A DNA stretch of 64,000 nt from Thiocystis violascens DSM 198 (GTDB taxonomy: Bacteria > Pseudomonadota > Gammaproteobacteria > Chromatiales > Chromatiaceae). Made by a program: the position numbers and the translations under genes. Below are positions 37,766 through 46,829 of the stretch, piece by piece. Below the pieces are notes generated by a model that searched no databases, was not told where the DNA came from, and was given only the letters and a program-made list of their open reading frames with translations. The stretch covers positions 744,001-808,000 of the forward strand of contig NC_018012.1 in the NCBI RefSeq assembly GCF_000227745.2. The letters are read 5' to 3'. Numbering within the stretch: the first letter of the stretch is position 1; each line of letters starts with the position of its first letter.

Positions 37766-38950
37766 CTCATCACCTATCACATTCTGGCAAACTGCCGCTC
37801 AGTCGATGTTGAGGTGATTGAGGATCATGGGAAGCGTCAAACGATTGGCTGATGAAGTGGCGTGCGGGCTGCGCGAGGTGCACCCGCGTCTGCGCAAGAC
37901 GGTGGTGAGCAAGCTGGCGTTGGCGGTCGGGGCGATGATCGAAGGCCAAACCCCGAACACGGTGGAGTTGGCCAATCTGCTGCCCTTGGACACCGAGCGG
38001 CAGGACATGCGCGAGCAATGGCTGAGGCGTTTGCTGAAGAATCCGCGGTTGGGTCCGGGAATGGTGATTGAGCCCTTTGCACGAGCGGAGTTGGCGAAGG
38101 CGGCCAGCCATGGTCAGACGGTGTTGTTGAGCCTGGACCAAACCGATTTGGGTGATCGGATGGCGCTGCTGATGGTGGCGTTGCGGGTGGGTGATCGCGC
38201 GATACCGCTGGCGTGGCGGGCTGAGGAAGGGGCGGCCAATCTCGGCTTCGCGGGCCAGCAGGTGGTGTTGGAGCCGCTCCTGGCCTGGCTGCCGTCCGGG
38301 GCGCGCGTGCTGCTATCGGCGGACCGGTTCTATCCGTCGGCGGGCCTGTTCGGGTGGCTCCAAGCCCGGGGCTGGAGCGACCGGCTGCGCCTGAAGAGCA
38401 ACGTGCTAACGGATACCGGGCAGGGCGATGAGACGACGACGGGCGCGTTGGCACACGGGGTGACGGAACGTTACTTCACCGGTGTGCGCCTGTTTGCGCA
38501 GGGGGTGATCACGAACCTCGGGATCCTGCACGAGGATGGCCACCCCGAGCCGTGGATCATTGCCATGGACGCCGCCCCGACACGGGCAAGCGTGCTTGAC
38601 GACGCTGCTCGCTGGGCCATCGAACCGATGTTCTCCGACGTCAAGGGCCGGGGCTTCGACTTGGAGGATTCGCAACTCCAGCATGCCGAGCGTTTGGAGC
38701 GACTGGTGCTCATCATGGCCTTGGCCATGTACTGGTGTGTTCGCGCCGGCCGAGACGAGGGGCTGAACGATCCGACACCACTCGAAAAAAAGTCCAGGCG
38801 CAGAACGACCCCGCGCATTGGAGCTTCAGGAAACTCTATCGTAGCCTGGTCTCGTGGTTCACGCGCGGCCTGCGCCGTCTGAAGCGGTGCCTTCAAAACG
38901 ACCTCCCGTTGCCCGCTTTTCATGCCCGTGAGTAACTGATAGGTGATGAG
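37766..38950 (+). mobile_element. IS4-type insertion sequence, copy 1 (1185 bp)
   Basis: Ends are the perfect 14-bp inverted repeats CTCATCACCTATCA (37766-37779) and TGATAGGTGATGAG (38937-38950). Identical 10-bp flanks CAGCGGGATG at 37756-37765 and 38951-38960 are the target-site duplication. One transposase gene fills it. A second copy, apparently identical over its full length and in opposite orientation, lies at 41472-42656. Ten-base duplications fit the IS4 family. The intact duplication and identity of the copies point to recent insertion. Confidence 0.93.
37827..38935 (+). CDS. IS4-family DDE transposase, probably completed by -1 frameshifting
   Basis: The zero-frame product (351 residues, stop at 38882) has DDE features: Asp in LLSLDQTDLG, Asp in LLSADRFYPS, and the IS4-type R-(3)-E-(6)-K signature in RWAIEPMFSDVK. 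Near its end the frame reads through GAA AAA AAG (A_AAA_AAG at 38786-38792) into a Ser/Arg-rich tail unlike transposases. Slipping back one base there gives a C-terminus, KVQAQNDPAHW...LYRSLVSWFTRGLRRLKR, that looks like a normal IS4 ending, stopping at 38935 (fusion about 369 residues). The start is the ATG at 37827; a TTG at 37818 is in frame. Confidence 0.85.
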
Positions 38951-38977
38951 CAGCGGGATGACCGCACCAACCGAGAG

Positions 38978-39046
38978 CACTGTCTTTAAGTTAAGCCGTT
39001 CGTGGTGAGGCCCTCGAACCATGAACGGCTTAACTTAATGGCAGTG
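38978..39046. mobile_element. MITE-like palindromic element, copy A (69 bp)
   Basis: Left arm 38978-39006 and right arm 39018-39046 are inverted repeats matching at 26 of 29 positions, with an 11-base loop. The termini read CACTG(T/C)C(T/A)TTAAGTTAAG and its complement. The element is flanked by ACCAACCGAGAG (38966-38977) and ACCATCCGAGAG (39047-39058), an 11/12 direct repeat that looks like a target duplication. A shorter relative with the same termini is at 53637-53675. It lies just downstream of comEC. Confidence 0.7.
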
Positions 39047-39083
39047 ACCATCCGAGAGACCATCATGCTGGCGGTCGCGTGCC

Positions 39084-41372
39084 CTACCCTCCAGGCCGGT
39101 GCGTCCATAACAGTCCGGCTTGTTCGCGCCAGCCCCTGGGGCCAACCAAAATTCCATCGACGCCAAGCCGGATCTCGATCGCGCCTTCGACCGCCGTATT
39201 CAGCATCCCGATCCCCTGCCCCGTCACCCGTTCGCGTACCGTTCGCGCCGGGCACCCGAAGTGGTTGGCATAGCCGGCGGAGAAGAGCACCAGATCGGGC
39301 GCCACGGCGCGCAGAAACTCGGCGCTGCTGGACGTGGCGCTACCGTGATGGCCGGCGATCAGAATCTCGCAGCGCAGGGCCGATCCGAGCCGGGCGGCCA
39401 GTTGCCGCTCCACCCGCTGCTCGACATCGCCGGCGAGCAGGATGGCATGGCCGCCGGTCTCGATACGCAGGACGCAGGAGGCATTATTGCCCGTCTCGCC
39501 GCCCTGTTCGGGGTGTAGAAACCGGAAGGACACGCCCGACCAGATCCAACTCTCCCCGGCGTAGCAGGGCGTGGCGCCGGGGAGGTCCAGGTCGGCCGGC
39601 TCGCCACTCTGAAGCCGATCAATCATGACCCGCTCCGCCAGACCGGCCAGACCACCGGCATGATCGCGGTCGGCATGGCTGACCACCAACCGGTCGATCC
39701 GGTCGATCCCCTGAGCCAGGAGAAAGGGCGCCACGACGGCACTGCCGGTATTGAAACCGCTGTTGAAACCAGGGCCAGTGTCGAAGACCAATACACCCTC
39801 CCCGGTGCGGGCGACCGCGGCCAGTCCCTGGCCGACATCGAGTAGGGTGAACCAGACCTCGCCATGAACTGGAACGGGAGGACGCAGCCAGACCAGCGGC
39901 AGGAACAGCACCACACCCAGCCAGCGTCCGGGGAGTCCGCGCGGCGCCAGGAGCAGCAGAACGCCCGCGATGGCGACACCCCAGGCCCAGAGCGGGCGCG
40001 CCGGAAGGGTCGCCATGGCGCCCGGCTGCGTGGCGAGCCAGGCCAGACCGTCCAGGCACCAGCCGAGCAGTTCGGCGATCAACGTCAACGGCCAGGCGAA
40101 TCCCGGAATCAGGCTCAACAGACTCGCCAGGAGCACCAACGGCAGCAGCAGACCGAACAGCGGAACCGCGACCAGATTGACCGGCGGGGCGATCAGCGAG
40201 GCGCGCCCGAACAGAAAGAAGAGCAATGGCAACAGACCGATGCCCACGGCCCATTGGGCACGCCCCCAGCGGGTCCAGAGATCGCGCGTCGGCAGGCGTT
40301 GTCCGAGGTGGAAAAGCAGCACGGCGACCGCCCCGAAGGACAACCAGAATCCGTAGGACAGCACCGCCCGAGGATCGAGCGCCAGCACCGCGACCAGCGC
40401 GAGCGTCAGGGCATGATAGGGTCGCAGGGTGCGCATCCAGAACACCGCGCCGAGCACCACCGCGAGCATGACGAGCGCGCGCTGGGTGGAGACCGCAAAG
40501 CCGGCCAGCGCGGCATAGCCCAGGGCGGCCAGCGCACCCGCCAGCGCGCCCGCGCGTGGAGCGGCCAGCACCAGGGGCAGCCGGGTGCTGAGCGACCACA
40601 GCCAGCGCGTCAGAAATAGAACGCCAGCGGCGACCAGCCCGACATGCAGGCCGGAGATGGCGACCAGATGATTGGTGCCGGTTCGCGTCAAGACCTCCCA
40701 ATCATCGGGACCGAGACCGGCGCGTTCGCCGATCGTCAGCGCCTGGATCAAGCCCAAGGCGCGGGCCTCTCCCAGGATGCCGGCAAGATGCCCGGCGAGT
40801 CGCTGGCGCCAGCGGTCCAGCCAATAGGGTCCGGCGCCCGCATCCAGACGTTCGAGATCTTCGCTGCGGCGCACATGGCCAGTCGCCTTCACGCCCTGCT
40901 CGAAGAGCCAGCGCTCGAAATCGAATCCGCCGGGATTGGCATAGCCATGACGCGGTTTCAGCCGTACCGGGAGCCGCCAGCGCTCGCCGGCCTTGAGCGC
41001 TGGAACGCCTTGATACCAGGAGAGCCGGACCAGACCGTCAAAGGGAACGGGACGACCGTCCTGGACGGTGCGCTCGACCTGGAACAGAAAGCGCGTGGCA
41101 ACGCCAGTCTCCGCCGGAATGGCGGCGATGCGTCCCTCCAGTACCAGCGGCGCACGGGCCAGATCGTCCGGAAAGGGTTGGCAGAGCAGCGCGCAGGTAT
41201 GCCATTGCGCCCAGCCGATACCAAGCAGGAAAACGCACGGCGGGCGAAGCCAACGCAGACGCCAGGCCAGAGCCATGAGCGCCAGTGCCGCGAGTGCAAG
41301 CCAGAGGGATGGCAGCGCGGGAAGCAGGTAGAAAGCGGCGACGCCCGCGCCGAAAATCAGACCCGCAACCAT
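39084..41372 (-). CDS. comEC: ComEC/Rec2 DNA-uptake channel protein
   Basis: A 762-residue protein of the ComEC/Rec2 family, which carries single-stranded DNA across the inner membrane in natural transformation. The N-terminal part has a DUF4131 OB-like domain (LVLEGRIAAIPAETGV...), the core competence domain has multiple helices and GTNHLVAISGLHVGL, and the C-terminal metallo-beta-lactamase-like domain has VVSHADRDHAGGL and GDVEQRVE...AGHHGS. Length is typical and no break is seen. An IS element lies 100 bases upstream of its start, inside the region where its promoter would be expected. Confidence 0.93.
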   Translation of the reverse strand: MVAGLIFGAGVAAFYLLPALPSLWLALAALALMALAWRLRWLRPPCVFLLGIGWAQWHTCALLCQPFPDDLARAPLVLEGRIAAIPAETGVATRFLFQVERTVQDGRPVPFDGLVRLSWYQGVPALKAGERWRLPVRLKPRHGYANPGGFDFERWLFEQGVKATGHVRRSEDLERLDAGAGPYWLDRWRQRLAGHLAGILGEARALGLIQALTIGERAGLGPDDWEVLTRTGTNHLVAISGLHVGLVAAGVLFLTRWLWSLSTRLPLVLAAPRAGALAGALAALGYAALAGFAVSTQRALVMLAVVLGAVFWMRTLRPYHALTLALVAVLALDPRAVLSYGFWLSFGAVAVLLFHLGQRLPTRDLWTRWGRAQWAVGIGLLPLLFFLFGRASLIAPPVNLVAVPLFGLLLPLVLLASLLSLIPGFAWPLTLIAELLGWCLDGLAWLATQPGAMATLPARPLWAWGVAIAGVLLLLAPRGLPGRWLGVVLFLPLVWLRPPVPVHGEVWFTLLDVGQGLAAVARTGEGVLVFDTGPGFNSGFNTGSAVVAPFLLAQGIDRIDRLVVSHADRDHAGGLAGLAERVMIDRLQSGEPADLDLPGATPCYAGESWIWSGVSFRFLHPEQGGETGNNASCVLRIETGGHAILLAGDVEQRVERQLAARLGSALRCEILIAGHHGSATSSSAEFLRAVAPDLVLFSAGYANHFGCPARTVRERVTGQGIGMLNTAVEGAIEIRLGVDGILVGPRGWREQAGLLWTHRPGG

Positions 41373-41471
41373 GCTCGTCGCCCCTTAGCGCGTACCCGTT
41401 CCAACACGAGACCGGCGGGCCGCCGCGAGAGGATCGGCGGCGGCTTTCCGGGATGACGGATCGCTGGCAAG

Positions 41472-42656
41472 CTCATCACCTATCAGTTACTCACGGGCAT
41501 GAAAAGCGGGCAACGGGAGGTCGTTTTGAAGGCACCGCTTCAGACGGCGCAGGCCGCGCGTGAACCACGAGACCAGGCTACGATAGAGTTTCCTGAAGCT
41601 CCAATGCGCGGGGTCGTTCTGCGCCTGGACTTTTTTTCGAGTGGTGTCGGATCGTTCAGCCCCTCGTCTCGGCCGGCGCGAACACACCAGTACATGGCCA
41701 AGGCCATGATGAGCACCAGTCGCTCCAAACGCTCGGCATGCTGGAGTTGCGAATCCTCCAAGTCGAAGCCCCGGCCCTTGACGTCGGAGAACATCGGTTC
41801 GATGGCCCAGCGAGCAGCGTCGTCAAGCACGCTTGCCCGTGTCGGGGCGGCGTCCATGGCAATGATCCACGGCTCGGGGTGGCCATCCTCGTGCAGGATC
41901 CCGAGGTTCGTGATCACCCCCTGCGCAAACAGGCGCACACCGGTGAAGTAACGTTCCGTCACCCCGTGTGCCAACGCGCCCGTCGTCGTCTCATCGCCCT
42001 GCCCGGTATCCGTTAGCACGTTGCTCTTCAGGCGCAGCCGGTCGCTCCAGCCCCGGGCTTGGAGCCACCCGAACAGGCCCGCCGACGGATAGAACCGGTC
42101 CGCCGATAGCAGCACGCGCGCCCCGGACGGCAGCCAGGCCAGGAGCGGCTCCAACACCACCTGCTGGCCCGCGAAGCCGAGATTGGCCGCCCCTTCCTCA
42201 GCCCGCCACGCCAGCGGTATCGCGCGATCACCCACCCGCAACGCCACCATCAGCAGCGCCATCCGATCACCCAAATCGGTTTGGTCCAGGCTCAACAACA
42301 CCGTCTGACCATGGCTGGCCGCCTTCGCCAACTCCGCTCGTGCAAAGGGCTCAATCACCATTCCCGGACCCAACCGCGGATTCTTCAGCAAACGCCTCAG
42401 CCATTGCTCGCGCATGTCCTGCCGCTCGGTGTCCAAGGGCAGCAGATTGGCCAACTCCACCGTGTTCGGGGTTTGGCCTTCGATCATCGCCCCGACCGCC
42501 AACGCCAGCTTGCTCACCACCGTCTTGCGCAGACGCGGGTGCACCTCGCGCAGCCCGCACGCCACTTCATCAGCCAATCGTTTGACGCTTCCCATGATCC
42601 TCAATCACCTCAACATCGACTGAGCGGCAGTTTGCCAGAATGTGATAGGTGATGAG
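41472..42656 (-). mobile_element. IS4-type insertion sequence, copy 2 (1185 bp), inverted
   Basis: Same element as copy 1, in reverse orientation, with the same 14-bp ends. Its flanks are a different 10-bp duplication, CGCTGGCAAG, at 41462-41471 and 42657-42666, so it inserted independently. It sits between two divergent genes, 100 bases before comEC and 110 bases before the DUF2062 gene, in what should be their shared promoter region. Confidence 0.93.
41487..42595 (-). CDS. IS4-family transposase, second copy
   Basis: Protein identical to the transposase of copy 1 over its whole length, including the A_AAA_AAG stretch (complement of 41630-41636). The zero-frame stop is at 41540 and the shifted-frame stop at 41487. 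The identity means either that both are young copies of one active element or that both descend from one already frameshifted parent. Catalytic Asp, Asp and Glu positions are intact. Confidence 0.85.
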
Positions 42657-42765
42657 CGCTGGCAAGATAAATCAGCCAGTTTGCCAGTGTCTGCCCTATA
42701 CTCGCGTGCTCGGAAAACGATACATCCCAAGATGGACGCGACTTACATCCACGCGGAATCGATAT

Positions 42766-43320
42766 GTGAAAAAATGGCTGAAACGGGTCATGCCGACCCC
42801 GAAGGCAATCCGTGAAAATCGACATCTCGGCTGCTTCGGCACCCTGCTGCACGATCCGAATCTGTGGCATCTGAACCGACACTCGGTCGCGGGCGCGTTC
42901 GCGATCGGACTCTTTGTCATGTATCTGCCGCCCGTTGGCCAGTCGTTCATCGCCGCGGGCATCGCGATCTTTCTGCGCGTCAATCTACCTATTGCCGCCT
43001 CCCTGGTCTGGGTCACCAATCCCATCACGATCCCGCCGATGTTTTATTTCGCCTATGTCGTCGGCTGCCTGATCCTCGGCCATGACATCGAGGGCTTCAA
43101 TGTGCATTTCTGGCTGGACTGGCATAACTGGCTGGAGGTTATCGGGCCGCTGGCGCTGGGCTGCCTGATCTGCGGCGCCGTCTGTTCGCTGCTCGGGTAT
43201 CTGACGATCCATGCCCTCTGGCGCTGGAAACTGGCGCGTCAGATCCGTGCGCGCAAGGAACGCTATCGCGCGATGGCGGCGTCCCGGCTCAACACCCCGT
43301 CATCCAATCGCCAGATCTGA
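42766..43320 (+). CDS. DUF2062 membrane protein
   Basis: A 184-residue protein of the DUF2062 family: [42 protein letters not shown] near the start and [21 protein letters not shown] in the core, with three to four membrane helices and a basic tail. Function unknown, but the gene often sits beside lolCDE and comEC, as here. I use the GTG at 42766 (MKKWLKR...), which gives the family N-terminus; the frame is open upstream into the IS edge. Its last 58 bases overlap the end of lolD on the other strand. Confidence 0.85.
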   Translation: MKKWLKRVMPTPKAIRENRHLGCFGTLLHDPNLWHLNRHSVAGAFAIGLFVMYLPPVGQSFIAAGIAIFLRVNLPIAASLVWVTNPITIPPMFYFAYVVGCLILGHDIEGFNVHFWLDWHNWLEVIGPLALGCLICGAVCSLLGYLTIHALWRWKLARQIRARKERYRAMAASRLNTPSSNRQI

Positions 43321-43964
43321 TCCATCCGCGCCGCCAGTTCGGTGTCGTGGGTGACGATCACCAGACTGGTGCCGAAGTCCCGGTTCAACTCCAGCATGAG
43401 TTCGTAGACGCCGCCAGCCGTGTGACGGTCCAGATTGCCGGTCGGCTCGTCGGCGAGCAGACAAGCCGGGCGGGTCACGAGCGCCCGGGCGACGGCCGCG
43501 CGCTGGCGCTCGCCGCCGGACAATTCGCCGGGCTTGTGCGCGCCACGGTGTTCGAGTCCCACCCGCTTCAAGAGATCCTCGGCCCTGGCGCGCGCCTCGG
43601 CCGGTCGGGCGCCGCCGATCAGCAGGGGCATGGCCACGTTCTCGATAGCCGTGAATTCCGGCAACAGATGATGGAACTGATAGACGAAGCCGAGATGCCG
43701 ATTGCGCTGCAGTCCCCGCTTCGCCTCGGACAGACGGCTCACATCCTGGTCCAGCCAGCGCACGCTGCCCGAAGTCGGGCGATCCAGACCGCCGACACAA
43801 TGCAGCAGGGTACTCTTGCCCGACCCCGAGGCGCCGACGATGGCGATCCGTTCGCCGGGGGCGACGCGGAAGGTCACCCCGCGTAGCACCTGAACCTCCT
43901 GCGGACCCTGCTGGAAGGTCTTGACGAGCCCCGCGACCTCCAGAACCGCTGCGGCTTCATTCAT
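43263..43964 (-). CDS. lolD: Lipoprotein-release ABC transporter ATPase LolD
   Basis: A 233-residue ABC ATPase. Walker A is GASGSGKST, the signature is LSGGERQR, Walker B is [13 protein letters not shown] and the switch His is in VIVTHD. The N-terminus [23 protein letters not shown] and length match LolD, which powers release of outer-membrane lipoproteins from the inner membrane. It overlaps lolC by eight bases (ATGAATGA). Its 3' end overlaps the DUF2062 gene by 58 bases on the opposite strand. Confidence 0.95.
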   Translation of the reverse strand: MNEAAAVLEVAGLVKTFQQGPQEVQVLRGVTFRVAPGERIAIVGASGSGKSTLLHCVGGLDRPTSGSVRWLDQDVSRLSEAKRGLQRNRHLGFVYQFHHLLPEFTAIENVAMPLLIGGARPAEARARAEDLLKRVGLEHRGAHKPGELSGGERQRAAVARALVTRPACLLADEPTGNLDRHTAGGVYELMLELNRDFGTSLVIVTHDTELAARMDQIWRLDDGVLSRDAAIAR

Positions 43965-45207
43965 AGCGCAGGGCCTCGGCCGGTTGCGTCTGGGCCGCGC
44001 GCCAGGCGGGATAGATGGTCGCCAGGACCGACATCAGAAAGGCCCCGCCACTGATGGACAGCACATCGGCCAGATGTACGTCGGACGGCAGTTGACTGAT
44101 GTAATAAATGGTCGGATCGAGAAAATGCACGCTGAACAGCGTTTCGATGGTCCCCACCACCGGCTCGACGTTCCAAGCCAGCACCACGCCGGCGAACATG
44201 CCGATCAGGGTGCCGATCAGCCCGATCGCGGTCCCCTGCACCATGAAAACGGCCATCACCCGCGCGGGCGAGAGCCCCAGGGTGCGCAGTACCGCGATAT
44301 CGGACTGCTTGTCGGTGACCACCATCACCAGGGTCGAGACGATATTGAAAGCGGCCACGGCCACGATCAGAAAGAGGATGATGCCCATCATGCGTTTCTC
44401 GATCGCCAGTGCGCTGAAGAAATTGCTATGCACTTGGGTCCAGTCGATCAGCCGGTAGGAGCCACCCAGATCGTAGGCGATCTCTCGCGACAGCCGTGGC
44501 GCCTCCCACATATCGGTCAGCTTGATCCGCACCCCGGAGACCGCCTCGCCGTAGTTCATCAGCTTGGCCCCATCGCGCAGATGGATGAAGGCCGCGTTGC
44601 GATCATAGTCCGCCATGCCAACCGCGAAGATGCCGCTCACCGTGAAGCGCTTGAGTCGCGGCATGATCCCGACCGGGGTCGCACTGACCTGCGGCGTGAC
44701 GACCGTCACCTTGTCGCCCGGACCCACGCCCAGAAAGGCCGCCAGATCGCGTCCGAGGATGATCCGGAACTCGCCGTCGGCCAAATCGTCGACCGATCCG
44801 CTGACCATCTGCTCGCGCAGATCGGCGACCTCGTCCTCTTCGGTCGGAACGATGCCGCGGACCAGCGCGCCGCTCACGTAGGAACTGTTGACCAGCATCC
44901 CCTGGACCTCGACGAAGGGCGCCGCGCCGACCACGTCCGGATGCGCGCGCACCCGTTGCAGCACCTCGCGCCAGTCTGTCATCCCTCCTCCGTAAGGGTC
45001 GGTCAGGGTCGCATGCGAGGCCATGCTCAGGATGCGTTGCTGAATCTCCTTATGAAACCCGTTCATGACGGACAGCACCACGATCAAGGCAACGATGCCC
45101 AGCGTGATCCCGACCATCGAAGTGCCCGAGATAAAAGAGATGAAATGATTGCGGCGTTTCGCGCGGGTATAGCGCAAGCCGATATAGAGTGGGAGTGGAT
45201 GAAACAT
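43957..45207 (-). CDS. lolC: Lipoprotein-release permease (LolC/LolE/LolF type)
   Basis: A 416-residue membrane protein with four helices and one large periplasmic domain. It starts [27 protein letters not shown], with [28 protein letters not shown] after it, typical of Lol[14 protein letters not shown] segments and a C-terminal [34 protein letters not shown] complete the family picture. Only one permease gene is present in this locus, so a homodimeric LolF-type arrangement or a distant lolE are both possible. It is upstream of and overlaps lolD. The ATG at 45207 is chosen for family fit; no good Shine-Dalgarno is visible. Confidence 0.9.
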   Translation of the reverse strand: MFHPLPLYIGLRYTRAKRRNHFISFISGTSMVGITLGIVALIVVLSVMNGFHKEIQQRILSMASHATLTDPYGGGMTDWREVLQRVRAHPDVVGAAPFVEVQGMLVNSSYVSGALVRGIVPTEEDEVADLREQMVSGSVDDLADGEFRIILGRDLAAFLGVGPGDKVTVVTPQVSATPVGIMPRLKRFTVSGIFAVGMADYDRNAAFIHLRDGAKLMNYGEAVSGVRIKLTDMWEAPRLSREIAYDLGGSYRLIDWTQVHSNFFSALAIEKRMMGIILFLIVAVAAFNIVSTLVMVVTDKQSDIAVLRTLGLSPARVMAVFMVQGTAIGLIGTLIGMFAGVVLAWNVEPVVGTIETLFSVHFLDPTIYYISQLPSDVHLADVLSISGGAFLMSVLATIYPAWRAAQTQPAEALRYE

Positions 45208-45242
45208 AGGGGCGGAATTTAACCACAAACGTCGTCATGGCG

Positions 45243-45270
45243 CCTGAAAAACAGCGGATCGATTTTCAGG
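45243..45270. terminator. Hairpin between lptF and lolC
   Basis: CCTGAAAA and TTTTCAGG form an 8-bp stem with a 12-base loop, two bases after the lptF stop. It may end or attenuate the lptF transcript before lolC; there is no separate T-tract. Confidence 0.4.
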
Positions 45271-45272
45271 AT

Positions 45273-46400
45273 TCAAATCCTGTCGCCCAATCCGGGCATC
45301 CGGTCGCCCCACAGGCGTTGCCGCACCCGCTTCACCCAGAAGCTTTCCGGGAGCAGGATCAGATAGACGACCCCCAGGATCGCGAATTGATACCAGAAGC
45401 TTCCCAGCCAGAGCGGTGTCACCCCGCTTTCCAGCCAGCTTTCCGCGAGCCGCTGGAGATTGAAAAAGCTGAAATAGGCCAGAAAGGCCAGGAGCAGACG
45501 CCCCGTGGTTTTCTGACGCGGCGAGATCTCCACCAGCGGAATCGCCAGGATGGCCAGGGTAAAAATCGCCAGGGGCGCCGCCAGGCGATGTTCGAGTTCG
45601 GCGCGGTCCGCTCGTTCGGATGAACCCAACAAATCCAGTGTGGGCGTGGTCGAACGTTTGTTCGTGGCCCGTGGCGTCGCGCCGGAACCCTGGATGCGGA
45701 TCCGGTACTCCTCGAAGTTGCCGATGAGAAACGCGCCGGAGCCCGGATTGCCATCGAAACGATGACCGCTACTCAGGGTCACAAGGTGGTCGCCGGTCGC
45801 ATCCTCGATCCGATGCCGACCGCCATCGCTGACGACGAGACGTGAATTTCCCCCGCGCCGATCAAGAATAAAGACATCGCTCAGGAGCTTGCGGCGGTCG
45901 ATCTCGCCGATATAGACCACCACATCCCCTTGATCTTCCACATAGAACCGCCCTGGCTGCAAACCGGCGATCTGCGCTGTCTGTTCCTGCTGCTTCAAAC
46001 GAATCTCCTGCATCCCTGCGGCGGCTTCCGGCTGAAGAAAGAGCGCGAACCAGGCAGTCAGGAGCGCGACGGGAATGGCCAGCAACAGCAGTGTGCGATA
46101 AATTCTCGGCGGACCGATGCCACAGGCATTCATCGCAATCAGTTCGCTGTCGCGCGCGAGTCGGCTCAGGGTGGCCAGCATGGCCAGAAAAAAAGCGGGC
46201 GGCAGCAGACTGGAGGTGTCCTGGACGATCTGAAAACGCAGATACTGAAACACCGACTCGACGCCCAGTCCTCCGACATTGACCTTTTCGAGGGTACGCA
46301 GAAACATCAAACTGGTGACGATCAGCAAAAGGGTGACGACGATGGCGATAAAGACCTTCGACACCTCGCGGAAGACATAACGATCGACGATTCCGAACAT
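45273..46400 (-). CDS. lptF: LPS export permease LptF
   Basis: A 375-residue YjgP/YjgQ-family permease with six helices and a periplasmic beta-jellyroll. It starts MFGIVDRYVFREVSKVFIAIVVTLLLIVTSLMFLRTL, and the conserved LARDSELIAMNACGIGP and LEHRLAAPLAIFTLAILAIPL segments fit LptF better than LptG. With LptB and LptG it lifts lipopolysaccharide out of the inner membrane. lptG is not next to it, which differs from the usual lptFG pair; I cannot exclude that this gene is LptG-like. I use the ATG at 46400, with AGGA at good distance. Confidence 0.85.
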   Translation of the reverse strand: MFGIVDRYVFREVSKVFIAIVVTLLLIVTSLMFLRTLEKVNVGGLGVESVFQYLRFQIVQDTSSLLPPAFFLAMLATLSRLARDSELIAMNACGIGPPRIYRTLLLLAIPVALLTAWFALFLQPEAAAGMQEIRLKQQEQTAQIAGLQPGRFYVEDQGDVVVYIGEIDRRKLLSDVFILDRRGGNSRLVVSDGGRHRIEDATGDHLVTLSSGHRFDGNPGSGAFLIGNFEEYRIRIQGSGATPRATNKRSTTPTLDLLGSSERADRAELEHRLAAPLAIFTLAILAIPLVEISPRQKTTGRLLLAFLAYFSFFNLQRLAESWLESGVTPLWLGSFWYQFAILGVVYLILLPESFWVKRVRQRLWGDRMPGLGDRI

Positions 46401-46517
46401 GCTCCGTCCTGTATGACCTTTCTCGCCATTCATAATCCCGCCATCGAACACTCATCTCAACATCATCAAGCGGGAACATACTCGGGTTTCGTCTTTCAAG
46501 CACAGATTGGAAACCCG

Positions 46518-46760
46518 ATGGAAAAATTCGCCGACGTGCTCGACTTGGCCCAAGCCCATACCGAACGTGAAATCCAGCTGCGGATTGCCGCGATCCAGGA
46601 GTATGCAAACCGCGGATACGGTAGCGATATCTGTGTCGATTGCGGTGATCCGATCCCGGAAATCCGCCGCCGGCATGTCCCTAACGCCAAGCGTTGTGCC
46701 GCCTGCCAGGCGGCCGAGGAACGTAGCCGCGCCCTACCGGCGCGAAGGTGCGCGGCTTGA
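46518..46760 (+). CDS. TraR/DksA-type C4 zinc-finger protein
   Basis: An 80-residue protein with a short coiled-coil-like helix (FADVLDLAQAHTEREIQLRIAAI) followed by a zinc finger: ICVDCGDPIPEIRRRHVPNAKRCAACQ, four Cys in C-x2-C...C-x2-C spacing. It resembles the small TraR/YbiI branch of the DksA superfamily, which bind RNA polymerase through the secondary channel; it lacks the long coiled coil of true DksA. GGAA lies upstream at a fair distance. Divergent from lptF and convergent with pepN. Confidence 0.85.
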   Translation: MEKFADVLDLAQAHTEREIQLRIAAIQEYANRGYGSDICVDCGDPIPEIRRRHVPNAKRCAACQAAEERSRALPARRCAA

Positions 46761-46791
46761 ATCGGGGGAACCTGTAGAATAAGGTAATTCC

Positions 46792-46811
46792 CGCCCCACG
46801 GATGCGGGGCG
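46792..46811. terminator. Small hairpin between convergent zinc-finger gene and pepN
   Basis: CGCCCC and GGGGCG form a 6-bp stem with an 8-base loop between two convergent stops. It is placed as a bidirectional terminator would be, but it is short and lacks a T-tract. Confidence 0.35.
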
Positions 46812-46829
46812 AGATTGCTCGGAAAACGC

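Noticed and set aside
37766..42656. Composite transposon carrying comEC between two inverted IS copies
   Set aside because: Each IS copy has its own matching 10-bp target duplication and there is no outer duplication, so the block did not move as one unit.
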